A stretch of DNA of 64,000 nucleotides from Litorivita sp040371945 (lineage in GTDB: Bacteria; Pseudomonadota; Alphaproteobacteria; Rhodobacterales; Rhodobacteraceae): positions 124,001 to 188,000 of the forward strand of contig NZ_BAABWS010000002.1 in assembly GCF_040371945.1 (NCBI RefSeq), read 5' to 3'. Position numbers and translations under genes: made by a program. Below, piece by piece: positions 50,720 through 58,958 of this stretch (position 1 is the first letter of the stretch; each line of letters begins with the position of its first letter). The notes below the pieces were generated by a model that was given only the letters and a program-made list of their open reading frames with translations, was not told where the DNA came from and did not search any database.

Positions 50720-50759
50720 GGAGCCTGCGGCGCGGATATTTGCAGAACCTGCAAGGGGG
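50720..50759 (+). repeat. Dispersed intergenic repeat, copy 8
   Basis: GGAGCCTGCGGCGCGGATAT and TTGCAGAACCTGCAAGGGGG make a good match to the consensus. It lies between acpS and lepB, upstream of the lepB promoter. Confidence 0.8.
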
Positions 50760-50803
50760 CGGCGACATTGAGCCGCTGCGCGCTATGATATCGGCGCATC
50801 GGG

Positions 50804-50832
50804 TTGACAGGCTGCGGCTGCGCGCTCATGAA
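50804..50832 (+). promoter_or_regulatory. Probable lepB promoter
   Basis: TTGACA (50804-50809) is a perfect -35. CATGAA (50827-50832), 17 bp away, is a weak -10. It lies 38 bp before the lepB ATG. Confidence 0.5.
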
Positions 50833-50869
50833 GCCTGTGACAGATATCGCGAAATGACCGGAGTGCCCC

Positions 50870-51709
50870 ATGGCCGAAACCGCAGAGAAAAAAGGCAATG
50901 CCGTCGTCGAGACCATCAAGACCGTGGTCTATGCCTTATTGATTGCGGGGCTGTTTCGCACGCTGCTGTTTCAACCCTTCTGGATCCCGTCGGGATCGAT
51001 GAAGGACACGCTTTTGATCGGTGATTTTCTTTTCGTGAACAAGATGTCCTATGGCTATTCCTATGCATCTTGCCCGTCGATCCGTATTCCGGCGATTGGC
51101 GTCGATGTGGATGCCGAGGATTTTTGCGGCTTCACCAAGGGCGGCAACTCGCGCTTGTTCGGCTCCGAGCCCGAGCGCGGCGATGTGGTGGTATTTCGCC
51201 ATCCGGTCAGCGGCAGCGATTATATCAAACGGCTGATCGGCCTGCCGGGGGACCGTGTGCAGGTCAAGAACGGCGTTGTGTTTCTCAATGGCGAGGCGGT
51301 CAAGCTTGAGCCTGCGGGCACCTTTACCGAAGAATTTGCCAGCCAAGGCCCGCAGCGCATGTTGCCGCGATGCGCCAATGGTGCAGTTGGCGAAGGCGGA
51401 AGCTGCGAGAAGGAACGGTTTACCGAAACCTTGCCGGGCGGGGTGAGCCATTCGGTCCTCAACATCGGCAACCAGCGCGCCGATAACACCGGTGTCTATA
51501 CCGTGCCGGAGGGGCATTATTTCTTCATGGGGGACAACCGCGACAATTCCACCGACAGCCGCTTTTCGCAAAGCGTCGGCGGGGTGGGTTTTGTGCCCTA
51601 TGAGGATTTGATCGGGCGCGCGGACCGGATCATGTTCTCTTCGGCGGGGCGCTCGATGCTGTTTTTCTGGACATGGCGCGGTGATCGTTTCTTCAAGGGG
51701 ATCAATTGA
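50870..51709 (+). CDS. lepB: Signal peptidase I
   Basis: LepB (279 residues) removes signal peptides at the outer face of the inner membrane. One N-terminal helix (TVVYALLIAGLFRTLLF) precedes the catalytic serine S43 (WIPSGSMKDTL) and lysine K120 (DYIKRLIGLPGDRV). Box E is FFMGDNRDNSTDSR. An insert with cysteines (SYASCPSIRIP, EDFCGF, LPRCANG, GSCEKE) lies between boxes. The rnc TTG overlaps its stop, starting the coupled chain lepB-rnc-era. Confidence 0.97.
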   Translation: MAETAEKKGNAVVETIKTVVYALLIAGLFRTLLFQPFWIPSGSMKDTLLIGDFLFVNKMSYGYSYASCPSIRIPAIGVDVDAEDFCGFTKGGNSRLFGSEPERGDVVVFRHPVSGSDYIKRLIGLPGDRVQVKNGVVFLNGEAVKLEPAGTFTEEFASQGPQRMLPRCANGAVGEGGSCEKERFTETLPGGVSHSVLNIGNQRADNTGVYTVPEGHYFFMGDNRDNSTDSRFSQSVGGVGFVPYEDLIGRADRIMFSSAGRSMLFFWTWRGDRFFKGIN

Positions 51710-52389
51710 AGATTTCGGCGGAATTGAAGGCCTTTGAGGGCCGCATCGGGTATGCGTTCAACCAGCCCGAATTGTTGCTGCGCGCGGTGACGCATAGCTC
51801 GATGTCGACGCCCAACCGCGACGACAACCAGCGGCTCGAATTCCTTGGCGATCGGGTGCTGGGCCTTGTGATGTGCGAGGCGCTTTTGGAGGCCGATACC
51901 GCCGCCTCCGAAGGCCAGCTTGCGCCGCGGTTCAACGCTTTGGTGCGCAAGGAGGCCTGCGCCGATGTGGCGCGGCAGATCGACCTTGGCGCGGTGCTCA
52001 AACTGGGCCGCTCCGAGATGATTTCGGGCGGGCGGCGCAAGAATGCGCTTTTGGGCGATGCGATGGAGGCGGTGATCGCCGCCGTTTACCGCGATGGCGG
52101 ATTTGCAGCGGCCAAAGCCATGGTCTTGCGCCTTTGGGGCAAGCGTATCCATGAGGTCGAGGAAGACGCGCGCGACGCCAAAACCGCCCTGCAAGAATGG
52201 GCGCAGGCGCGCAAATTGCCGCCCCCCCATTACCGCGAACTGGCCCGCAAGGGGCCGGATCATGCGCCGGTCTTTACCATTGCCGCAGAACTCAAAACCG
52301 GCGAGAGCGAAGAGGCCACAGCGCCCTCGAAACGCGCCGCCGAACAAGCCGCCGCCAAGGCGCTTTTACACAGATTGGAAAACCCATGA
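51706..52389 (+). CDS. rnc: Ribonuclease III
   Basis: RNase III (227 residues) processes rRNA and other double-stranded RNAs. The signature NQRLEFLGDRVLGLVM carries the catalytic acidic residues, LLGDAMEAVIAAVYRDGG is the second acidic motif, and a C-terminal dsRBD runs from about residue 155 (DAKTALQEWAQARKLPPPHY). It begins with TTG overlapping the lepB TGA (TTGA). Its stop overlaps the era ATG as ATGA. Confidence 0.96.
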   Translation: MKISAELKAFEGRIGYAFNQPELLLRAVTHSSMSTPNRDDNQRLEFLGDRVLGLVMCEALLEADTAASEGQLAPRFNALVRKEACADVARQIDLGAVLKLGRSEMISGGRRKNALLGDAMEAVIAAVYRDGGFAAAKAMVLRLWGKRIHEVEEDARDAKTALQEWAQARKLPPPHYRELARKGPDHAPVFTIAAELKTGESEEATAPSKRAAEQAAAKALLHRLENP

Positions 52390-53291
52390 CCCGCGCCGGA
52401 TTTGTCGCCCTGATCGGAGAGCCCAACGCGGGCAAATCCACGCTTTTGAACCGCATGGTCGGGGCGAAAGTGTCGATCGTGACCCATAAGGTGCAAACCA
52501 CCCGCGCGCGTATTCGCGGCGTGGCCATGGCGGGCGAGGCGCAGATCGTTTTCGTCGACACGCCCGGCCTGTTCAAACCGCGCCGCCGTCTGGATCGCGC
52601 CATGGTCGCCGCCGCATGGAGCGGCGCGGCGGACGCCGATGTGGTGGTTTTGATGGTCGAGGCGCATCGCGGCGTGACCGAGGGTGTCGAGGCGATCCTC
52701 GAAGGTTTGGGCGACATCGGCAAGGGGCGCAAAATCGCGCTGGCGATCAACAAGATCGACAAGGTCAAGGCCGAGGATTTGCTCGCCCTGACCCAAGCGC
52801 TCAACGAGCGCTACGCCTTTGCCGAAACCTTCCTGATTTCCGCCGAGCGCGGGCACGGGGTCGAGACCCTGCGCGATTGGCTGGCGGGCGAATTGCCCGA
52901 AGGTCCGTGGCTTTATCCCGAGGACCAGATCGCCGATCTGCCGATGCGCAATATCGCCGCCGAGATCACCCGCGAAAAAATCACCCTGCGTCTGCACCAA
53001 GAATTGCCCTATCAGATGACGGTCGAGACCGAAAATTGGGAAGAGCGCAAAGACGGATCGTGCAAGATCGATCAGGTGATCTATGTGGTGCGCGACGGTC
53101 ATAAGGGCATCGTTTTGGGCAACAAAGGCGAGACGATCAAAGCCTTGGGCAAGGCCGCGCGCGAGGAATTGGAAGAATTCCTTGGCCGCCGCGTGCACCT
53201 GTTTTTGCAGGTCAAAGTGCGCCCGAACTGGCTTGAGGAAAAAGAGCGCTATTCCGAAATGGGTCTTGATTTCAAAGACGGCAACGCCTGA
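52386..53291 (+). CDS. era: GTPase Era
   Basis: Era (301 residues) acts in 30S subunit maturation by binding 16S rRNA. The GTPase motifs are G1 GEPNAGKST (11-19), G3 DTPG, and G4 NKID. The effector region VTHKVQTTRARIRG is typical. The C-terminal KH domain contains IYVVRDGHKGIVLGNKGETI. rnc-era coupling is conserved across proteobacteria and is seen here as a 4-bp overlap. Confidence 0.97.
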   Translation: MTRAGFVALIGEPNAGKSTLLNRMVGAKVSIVTHKVQTTRARIRGVAMAGEAQIVFVDTPGLFKPRRRLDRAMVAAAWSGAADADVVVLMVEAHRGVTEGVEAILEGLGDIGKGRKIALAINKIDKVKAEDLLALTQALNERYAFAETFLISAERGHGVETLRDWLAGELPEGPWLYPEDQIADLPMRNIAAEITREKITLRLHQELPYQMTVETENWEERKDGSCKIDQVIYVVRDGHKGIVLGNKGETIKALGKAAREELEEFLGRRVHLFLQVKVRPNWLEEKERYSEMGLDFKDGNA

Positions 53292-53294
53292 TCC

Positions 53295-53624
53295 ATGGCG
53301 CGTCTGGCCAGCGGCATATGGGTGTCGGCCTATCTGGCGCGGCTGCGGATCTTTGACATTCCGGCCTTTGTGGTGGCCCATGGCGACGACACTGCGGGCG
53401 CGGTTCTGGTCAAGCTGAGCACGCTGGACGGGCAGGCCCGCGCCTTCATGCGCGGCTTTGATCTGATGTCGGGGGACCGGCGTTGGGAGGAGCTGGCCGC
53501 AGGGCCGGAGCGCGAAGTGGACGCCGCCATCGCCCGACAGCGCGAATTCGACCCCGATCTTTGGGTGATCGAGGTCGAGGACCGCGCGGGGCGGCATTTG
53601 CTCGGCGAGGACGGGTTGCAATAG
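53295..53624 (+). CDS. DUF1491 family protein
   Basis: The 109-residue soluble protein matches DUF1491: ASGIWVSAYLARLRIFDIPA, GAVLVKLSTLDGQARAFMRG and DPDLWVIEVEDRAGRHLL. No function is known. It starts 3 bp after era and is a regular occupant of the gap between era and recO in Rhodobacterales. No catalytic pattern is evident. Confidence 0.85.
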   Translation: MARLASGIWVSAYLARLRIFDIPAFVVAHGDDTAGAVLVKLSTLDGQARAFMRGFDLMSGDRRWEELAAGPEREVDAAIARQREFDPDLWVIEVEDRAGRHLLGEDGLQ

Positions 53625-53688
53625 GCCCTGCCGCGCGCCCATAGTTTGCTCATGACATCGCTGCGACACTCACCAAAAGGCCGATCCG

Positions 53689-54426
53689 ATGGAGTGGCGT
53701 GACCAAGGCATCTTGCTGTCGGTGCGCCCCCACGGCGAAAGCGGCGCGATCATTGAGGTGTTCACCCCGTCGCGCGGCCGTCACGCGGGGGTGGTGCGCG
53801 GCGGGGCCTCGCGCAAAATGGCTCCCGTCTTGCAACCTGGGGCGCAGCTTGACCTGCAATGGTCGGCGCGGCTCGAAGACCATCTGGGCATGTTTCGCGC
53901 CGAGCCGCTGCGCTCGCGCTCGGCGGCGGCGATGGCCTCGCGGCTGTCTTTGGCGGGGTTGAACACGGTCACGGCCCTGCTGCTGTTTTGCCTGCCCGAA
54001 CGCCAAGCTTACGCCGATCTTTACGCGCGTACCGAGGTTTTGCTCGACCTGCTCGGCGCGCCGGAGGTTTGGCCCTTGGCCTATTTGCAATGGGAAATGG
54101 CGCTTCTGGGCGAAATGGGCTTCGGGCTTGATCTAAGCTGCTGCGCCGTCACGGGAGCGCGCGACGGGCTGGCCTATGTCTCGCCGCGCACGGGGCGGGC
54201 GGTGTCGCGCGCGGGGGCGGGGGATTGGGCCGACCGGCTGATGCCGCTGCCGCCGATCATGCTTGGGCAGGGGGCGGGAGAGGATGCGCAAATCGCCCAA
54301 GGGCTGCGCATCACGGGGCATTTCCTGAGCGGCCGCCTTGCGCTTGAGGTGGTGCAAAAACCCTTGCCCGAAGCGCGGGCGCGCTTTGTGCGGCAATTTG
54401 AAAAACGCGTGGCCGAGCGCGGCTAG
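53689..54426 (+). CDS. recO: DNA repair protein RecO
   Basis: RecO (245 residues) helps load RecA on SSB-coated single-stranded DNA. The N-terminal OB fold contains WRDQGILLSVRPHGESGAII and SRGRHAGVVRGGASRKMAPV. The helical middle has YARTEVLLDLLG and PLAYLQWEMALLGEMGFGLD. The zinc-type cysteines are reduced to LDLSCCAVTG, with the second pair missing, which is common in RecO of this group. It is the last gene of the block and is convergent with a TetR regulator. Confidence 0.93.
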   Translation: MEWRDQGILLSVRPHGESGAIIEVFTPSRGRHAGVVRGGASRKMAPVLQPGAQLDLQWSARLEDHLGMFRAEPLRSRSAAAMASRLSLAGLNTVTALLLFCLPERQAYADLYARTEVLLDLLGAPEVWPLAYLQWEMALLGEMGFGLDLSCCAVTGARDGLAYVSPRTGRAVSRAGAGDWADRLMPLPPIMLGQGAGEDAQIAQGLRITGHFLSGRLALEVVQKPLPEARARFVRQFEKRVAERG

Positions 54427-54438
54427 GCCCGCCGCGCC

Positions 54439-54978
54439 CTAGCGCAGCGCCAAAACCAGATCGACCAATGTGCCAAGCGTCTCTTGATCGGCCTGCGTGG
54501 CATCGGGCAGCCCCGCCATACCCACCTGCGCCGCCAGAACCAGCCGCGCGATTTGCGGGTTGGTCACGCCCAGCGTTTCAAGCACCCCGCTCAGGTAATC
54601 GAGCCGGATTTTATCGGTCTTGGCCAAGATCGCCGCCGCCGCCGCATCCACCTGTGCCCATCCGCGCAGGGCCTTTTCCGCCCGCGCTTCGGTCTTGTCG
54701 GCGGCAAATCCGTTTTGCGCCAGAGCGCGCAGGGTCCGCGTCGCCTCGGCGCGGTCTTTGGGCACCTCGGGCAGGGCCGAATGACGGTCCTCCCAATAGG
54801 CGAGCATGGATTTGTGAAAATCCGGCACATCCTTGAAATGCCAATAAAAACTGCCCTTTGTCGTGCCCAGCTCGCGCGCCAGAGGCTCGGCTTTGAGCGC
54901 AGAAGGACCATGCTGGCCCAAGGCCTTGAGGCCGGCCAGCATCCAGTCGTCTTTGGAAAGGCGTGTGCTACGTTTCAT
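54439..54978 (-). CDS. TetR/AcrR-family regulator
   Basis: The 179-residue protein has the TetR helix-turn-helix (DDWMLAGLKALGQHGPSALK, LARELGTTKGSFYWHFKD) and a helical ligand-binding domain ending in LVLAAQVGMAGLPDATQADQ. The ligand and targets are unknown. The recO gene converges with it, with only 12 bp between stops. The upstream znuB is on the same strand, so it may be read through from the zinc operon or from its own promoter. Confidence 0.9.
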   Translation of the reverse strand: MKRSTRLSKDDWMLAGLKALGQHGPSALKAEPLARELGTTKGSFYWHFKDVPDFHKSMLAYWEDRHSALPEVPKDRAEATRTLRALAQNGFAADKTEARAEKALRGWAQVDAAAAAILAKTDKIRLDYLSGVLETLGVTNPQIARLVLAAQVGMAGLPDATQADQETLGTLVDLVLALR

Positions 54979-55078
54979 GTGGTTGATCCTACCGCAGGGG
55001 CGGGCGAATCACCAGATTATTATGCAGGTGCAGCATCACATTTCTGCGCTGCCGCATCGGGCGGTAATTCCCCTGTGC

Positions 55079-55879
55079 TCACAAGGGTTTGCGCAGCGCC
55101 CCGATGAGCGCCGCGCCGCAAAACAGCGCCGCCGCGACGCAAACGATGCTCGGTCCGCTGGGGCTGTCATATGCAAAAGAGAAGGCCAGCCCGCCAAAAC
55201 ATGACAGCGCCCCGACCGCAGCGGCGATGGCGGCCATGGCTTCGGGCGTGCGGGCAAATCCGCGCGCCGTTGCCGCCGGAATGAGCAGCAGGGCCGAGAT
55301 CAGCAATACCCCCACCACTTTGATCGCCACGGCCACGACCAAGGCCAGCGCGAGGGTCAAAATCCGCGCCTCGCGCTTGGGATTCAGGCCGCTGGCCGAG
55401 GCCAGATCGGGGCTGAGCGTGGCGGTCAACAGCGCGCCCCAACGCGCGTAAAGCAGCGCCAGAACCGCCAAGGCCCCGCCCCAGATCACCACCAGATCGC
55501 CGCGCGTCACCGCCAGAATGTCGCCAAACAGATAGGCCATCAAATCGATCCGCACGCCTTGCAGGAAGCTCACCGCGACAAGACCGACGGCCAGCGCCGA
55601 ATGGGCCAGAACCCCCAAAAGCGTGTCGATCCCGTGGCCGCGATCCGACAGGGCCGAAACCGTCAGCGCCATCGCCAGCGCCACGGCCAGAACCGCCGGA
55701 AACACCGGCACCGCAAAGGCCAGCGACAGCGCCACGCCCAAAATCGCCGCATGGGCCGTGGCATCGCCGAAATAGGCCATGCGCCGCCAGACCACGAAAC
55801 AGCCCAAAGGCGCGGCGGCCAAGGCCACGCCCAGCCCCGCCAAAGCGGCGCGCAGGGCGAAATCATCCAAGAGTGTCAT
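55079..55879 (-). CDS. znuB: Zinc ABC transporter permease
   Basis: ZnuB (266 residues) is the membrane channel of the zinc importer. It has eight to nine hydrophobic segments and the ABC-3 family pattern: RRMAYFGDATAHAAILGVAL near the N-terminus, YLFGDILAVTRGDL in the middle and VGVLLISALLLIPAATARGF near the end. Its ATG overlaps the znuC stop by 4 bp. Histidine in GDATAHAAI is the usual gating-site residue. Confidence 0.95.
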   Translation of the reverse strand: MTLLDDFALRAALAGLGVALAAAPLGCFVVWRRMAYFGDATAHAAILGVALSLAFAVPVFPAVLAVALAMALTVSALSDRGHGIDTLLGVLAHSALAVGLVAVSFLQGVRIDLMAYLFGDILAVTRGDLVVIWGGALAVLALLYARWGALLTATLSPDLASASGLNPKREARILTLALALVVAVAIKVVGVLLISALLLIPAATARGFARTPEAMAAIAAAVGALSCFGGLAFSFAYDSPSGPSIVCVAAALFCGAALIGALRKPL

Positions 55880-56736
55880 AGGGTTTCTTCCGTTTTCGGG
55901 CTGCTGTGGGCGTGCCGTGAACCGTGCTCTGCGCCGTGCTCTGCGCTGTGATCATGGGCGCAGCTTTCGTCGTGTGTGTGCCCCTGAGTGTCGCCGTGCC
56001 CGTGATCATGCGTGTGATCATGAGTGTGGTCATGTCCGTGGTCATGCTCATGGCGGTAAAGCGCCAAAGCCCCATGGGTGCCGGAGCCGAACAGCGCGCG
56101 ATATTCGGGGGCCGAGGCGACGATTTCGGGCGTGCCGTGGCAACAGACATGGCCATTGAGGCACACCACGCGGTCCGAGGCGCTCATCACCACATGCAAT
56201 TCATGGCTGACCATCAGCACCGCACATCCCAACCGTGCGCGCAATTCCTCGATCTGGCGGTAAAAATTGGCCGATCCGGCTTGGTCGAGCCCCTGCGTCG
56301 CCTCGTCGAGCAGCAATAGGTCGGGGGTTTCCAGAACCGCGCGTGCCAAAAGCACCCGTTGGAATTGTCCGCCCGACAGCGCCGCCATTTGCCGTTTTGC
56401 CAGATCCGGCGCGCCCGCCTCGTCGAGGGCCTGCGCCACGTCCTGCGCGCTGCGCCGCTCGGGCAAGGACAAGAACCGCTCCACGGTGATCGGCAGCGCC
56501 GGATCGATATGCAACTTTTGCGGCACATAGCCGATGCGCAGCCCTTTGGCGCGGGTGATCTGCCCCGTTTGCACAGGCACCGCGCCGATGATCGCCTTGA
56601 GCAATGTGGATTTGCCCGACCCGTTGGGGCCGACGATGGTGACGATCTCGCCGCGCGCGATCTGCAGATCGACGCCGTCGAGGGCTTGGTGCGCGCCGAC
56701 CTTCACGCCAAGGCCGGTGATGGTCAAAAGGCTCAT
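55876..56736 (-). CDS. znuC: Zinc ABC transporter ATPase with His-rich tail
   Basis: ZnuC (286 residues) powers zinc uptake. Walker A is GPNGSGKST (36-44), the signature is LSGGQFQRVLLARA and Walker B is LLLLDEATQGLD. After the normal ATPase core an unusual C-terminal tail (229-277) has 18 histidines alternating with Asp, Gly and Thr. The tail could bind zinc at the cytosolic side and feed back on transport. That is inference. It is overlapped by zur at its start and znuB at its end. Confidence 0.95.
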   Translation of the reverse strand: MSLLTITGLGVKVGAHQALDGVDLQIARGEIVTIVGPNGSGKSTLLKAIIGAVPVQTGQITRAKGLRIGYVPQKLHIDPALPITVERFLSLPERRSAQDVAQALDEAGAPDLAKRQMAALSGGQFQRVLLARAVLETPDLLLLDEATQGLDQAGSANFYRQIEELRARLGCAVLMVSHELHVVMSASDRVVCLNGHVCCHGTPEIVASAPEYRALFGSGTHGALALYRHEHDHGHDHTHDHTHDHGHGDTQGHTHDESCAHDHSAEHGAEHGSRHAHSSPKTEETL

Positions 56737-57227
56737 GCGGGGGGCGCCTTGGCGCAGAGCGGGCAAAGCCCCTCGGCCTCGATCACCACCCGCTCGACGG
56801 TGAAACCCGCGCGCTGCGCCGCTGCGCCGACCAAGGAGGCATCGGCCTCGGCGAGGGCCTCTTCGACCGCCCCGCAGGTGCGGCAGATCAGGAAAGCGGG
56901 CGAATGCGCGCCGCCGCCATGGGCCGCCGGATCGGCGCAAGCGACATAGGCATTGAGGCGCTCGATCTTATGGGCCAACCCGTTGGAGACCAGAAAATCC
57001 AAGGCGCGATAGGCCACGGGGGGCTGTGCGCTCATGCCGTCATCGGCCAGATGGGGCAAGATGTCATAGGCTCCCATGGCCTTGTGTTCCTTGAGCAAAA
57101 TTTCCAGAACGCGGCGGCGGGCAGGGGTGAATTGCAACCCCTGCGCGGCGCAGCGTTCGGTTGCGGCGCGCATGGCATTGTCGATGCAAGCGCCGTGGTC
57201 GTGATGTTCAAATCCGAGGGCGGGCAT
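56733..57227 (-). CDS. zur: Zinc uptake regulator Zur (Fur family)
   Basis: Zur (164 residues) represses zinc uptake genes when zinc is plentiful. The DNA-binding domain has LQFTPARRRVLEILLKEHKA and QPPVAYRALDFLVSNGLAHK. The structural zinc site is ICRTCGAVEE (C115, C118) with CPLC near the end. The N-terminus carries an extra FEHHDHGACIDN histidine patch. It heads zur-znuC-znuB and lies divergent from znuA, with Zur boxes between. Confidence 0.95.
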   Translation of the reverse strand: MPALGFEHHDHGACIDNAMRAATERCAAQGLQFTPARRRVLEILLKEHKAMGAYDILPHLADDGMSAQPPVAYRALDFLVSNGLAHKIERLNAYVACADPAAHGGGAHSPAFLICRTCGAVEEALAEADASLVGAAAQRAGFTVERVVIEAEGLCPLCAKAPPA

Positions 57228-57277
57228 GGGGTCTCCGGTCTGCGGGGCGCGCCGGTCAGGGGCGCGGTTTTTGGGTT

Positions 57278-57295
57278 GTGATGATATAACATTAC
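57278..57295. promoter_or_regulatory. Zur box, zur-side
   Basis: GTGATGATATAACATTAC is a near-palindrome that fits the alphaproteobacterial Zur consensus (GTRATGWTATAACATTAC). It is 51-68 bp upstream of the zur start. Confidence 0.7.
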
Positions 57296-57309
57296 GATTA
57301 TAGGGATTG

Positions 57310-57327
57310 CAAATGTTATATCATTAC
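57310..57327. promoter_or_regulatory. Zur box, znuA-side
   Basis: CAAATGTTATATCATTAC is the second dyad, in inverted relation to the first. It ends 20 bp before the znuA ATG and would block its promoter. Confidence 0.7.
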
Positions 57328-57347
57328 ACTCTCGGGAGATATGTTTC

Positions 57348-58634
57348 ATGACCACGCCACTCGCCGCGCGCCTGCGCCGCACCGCTTTTGCCATGACCGC
57401 GCTGATCGCCTCTGCGGCTATTTCGACCGCCACCAAGACCGCCGCAGAGCCGCTGCGCGTGCTCGCCGATATCGCGCCGGTCGGCTCTTTGGCGGCGATG
57501 GTCATGGGCGATCTGGGCGCGCCGCAGGTCTTGGTGCCCGCAGGGGCCTCGGCCCATACGCTGTCCTTGCGCCCGTCGCAGGCGCGGGCCGTGCAGCAGG
57601 CCGATCTGGTGATCTGGGTCGGGCCGGCGATGGCGCCATGGCTGGGCGAGGCATTGGAGAGCCTCGCGCCGCAGGGCCGCGCCTTGGCGTTGATGGAGGC
57701 GCAGGGCACGCATCTTTTGCCCGCCCGCGCGGCGATTGCCTTTGAGGCGGGTCACGAGGGCGGGGAAGCAGACCGTGACGATCATGAGGCGCATGAGGGG
57801 CACGATCTTGAGGCGGACGGGCACGAGGCGCATGACCATGAGGAGCATGACAAAGAGGGCCATGCCAACGAGGGGCATGATCACGAAGATCATCACGAGG
57901 ATCATAAGGAAGCCCATAGTGCGGCTCACGAGGAAGAGCACGAGAAAGAGCATGAGACAGAGCATGGTCGCGCGGGCCATGACACGCATGACACTCATGA
58001 CGCGCAGCATGATGACCACGCCGACCATGACACTCATGACGAGCATGAAGACGAGCATGAAGAAGGCCATGACGACCATGCAGCAGCACAGGATCACCAC
58101 GACCATGATCACGGCTCGGGCGAGGATCCGCATGTCTGGCTTGATCCGAAAAACGCGGTGCTTTGGCTTGATGTGATCGCGGCGGCCATGGCGGAGGCCG
58201 ATCCCGACAATGCGGCGCAATACCGGCGCAATGCCAAGGCCGGACAGGCGCAGATCACCGAGGCCGCCGCGCAGGCGCGCGCGCAACTGGACGCGGCGGC
58301 GCGCGTGCCGATCCTCGCCTTCCACGATGCCTATCAATATTTCGAGCGCGCCTTTGATTTGAACGTGATTGGCGCGGTCTCCCTTTCCGATGCCAGCGAT
58401 CCGGGACCGGCGCGGATTGCCGCGCTGCGCGACTTGGTGCGCGCGCGCGCCGTGCGCTGTGCCATCACCGAGCCGCAGTTTGCCGCGCGTCGGCTTGATC
58501 TGGTGCTCGAAGGGCGCGACGTGCGCCGCGTCGAGGTCGATCCGATGGGCTATGATCTGGCGCAGGGGGCGGGGCTTTATCCGGCGTTGATTCTGGCGAT
58601 GGCGGAGCGTTTGGCCCGCTGCGCGGCGCCCTAG
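57348..58634 (+). CDS. znuA: Zinc-binding periplasmic protein ZnuA
   Basis: ZnuA (428 residues) captures zinc in the periplasm for ZnuBC. A signal peptide covers residues 1-33. The zinc ligands are H70 (GASAHTLSL), H262 (EDPHVWLDP), H326 (AFHDAYQYF) and D398 (VEVDPMG). Between them, residues 136-257 form a loop with about 34 histidines and many Asp and Glu, four to five times longer than common ZnuA loops; the total is about 100 residues over the usual size. The loop DNA is highly repetitive. Confidence 0.96.
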   Translation: MTTPLAARLRRTAFAMTALIASAAISTATKTAAEPLRVLADIAPVGSLAAMVMGDLGAPQVLVPAGASAHTLSLRPSQARAVQQADLVIWVGPAMAPWLGEALESLAPQGRALALMEAQGTHLLPARAAIAFEAGHEGGEADRDDHEAHEGHDLEADGHEAHDHEEHDKEGHANEGHDHEDHHEDHKEAHSAAHEEEHEKEHETEHGRAGHDTHDTHDAQHDDHADHDTHDEHEDEHEEGHDDHAAAQDHHDHDHGSGEDPHVWLDPKNAVLWLDVIAAAMAEADPDNAAQYRRNAKAGQAQITEAAAQARAQLDAAARVPILAFHDAYQYFERAFDLNVIGAVSLSDASDPGPARIAALRDLVRARAVRCAITEPQFAARRLDLVLEGRDVRRVEVDPMGYDLAQGAGLYPALILAMAERLARCAAP

Positions 58635-58958
58635 TGAAATTATTTTCGCAGCGGACTATTCGGGTCGCCGGGCGCGGGGAGTAAATAAAGTTATGGATCA
58701 TAGCAATATTTTACCCGCGCCGAACGCCGCACCGCCAGCGGGCAAAAACTCTATTCAATCAAAGCCATCGATTAGGGCTTGATCTTTTCGGGGTGACGTT
58801 CATGAATGGCAACCTGTGAACACTGCCAACTATTTTTCGTGCCGCTAAGAACGCAAAGAGGAGAATTGCGAATAGGCGCGATGACAAAAATAGGGCATGC
58901 TCGCGCAAGATCGCCGCGAAAAGGCGGCGCATGTTGAAAGATCAGGGAGGATACCAAC
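58635..58958. other. 324-bp gap before dctP
   Basis: No gene is visible. The DNA is AT-richer than its flanks and probably holds the TRAP operon promoter. A TGGCA-N12-TGCCA dyad at 58807-58828 is a possible operator, though weak. GGGAGG at 58944-58949 is the dctP Shine-Dalgarno. Confidence 0.5.

Noticed and set aside
57770..58120. Dense repeats of GAGCATGA-type units
   Set aside because: They encode the ZnuA His/Asp/Glu loop in frame and are coding repeats.
58807..58828. TGGCA-N12-TGCCA dyad as a TRAP operon operator
   Set aside because: Five-base arms are too short to stand alone, and no regulator is nearby. Recorded only as a note in the gap.
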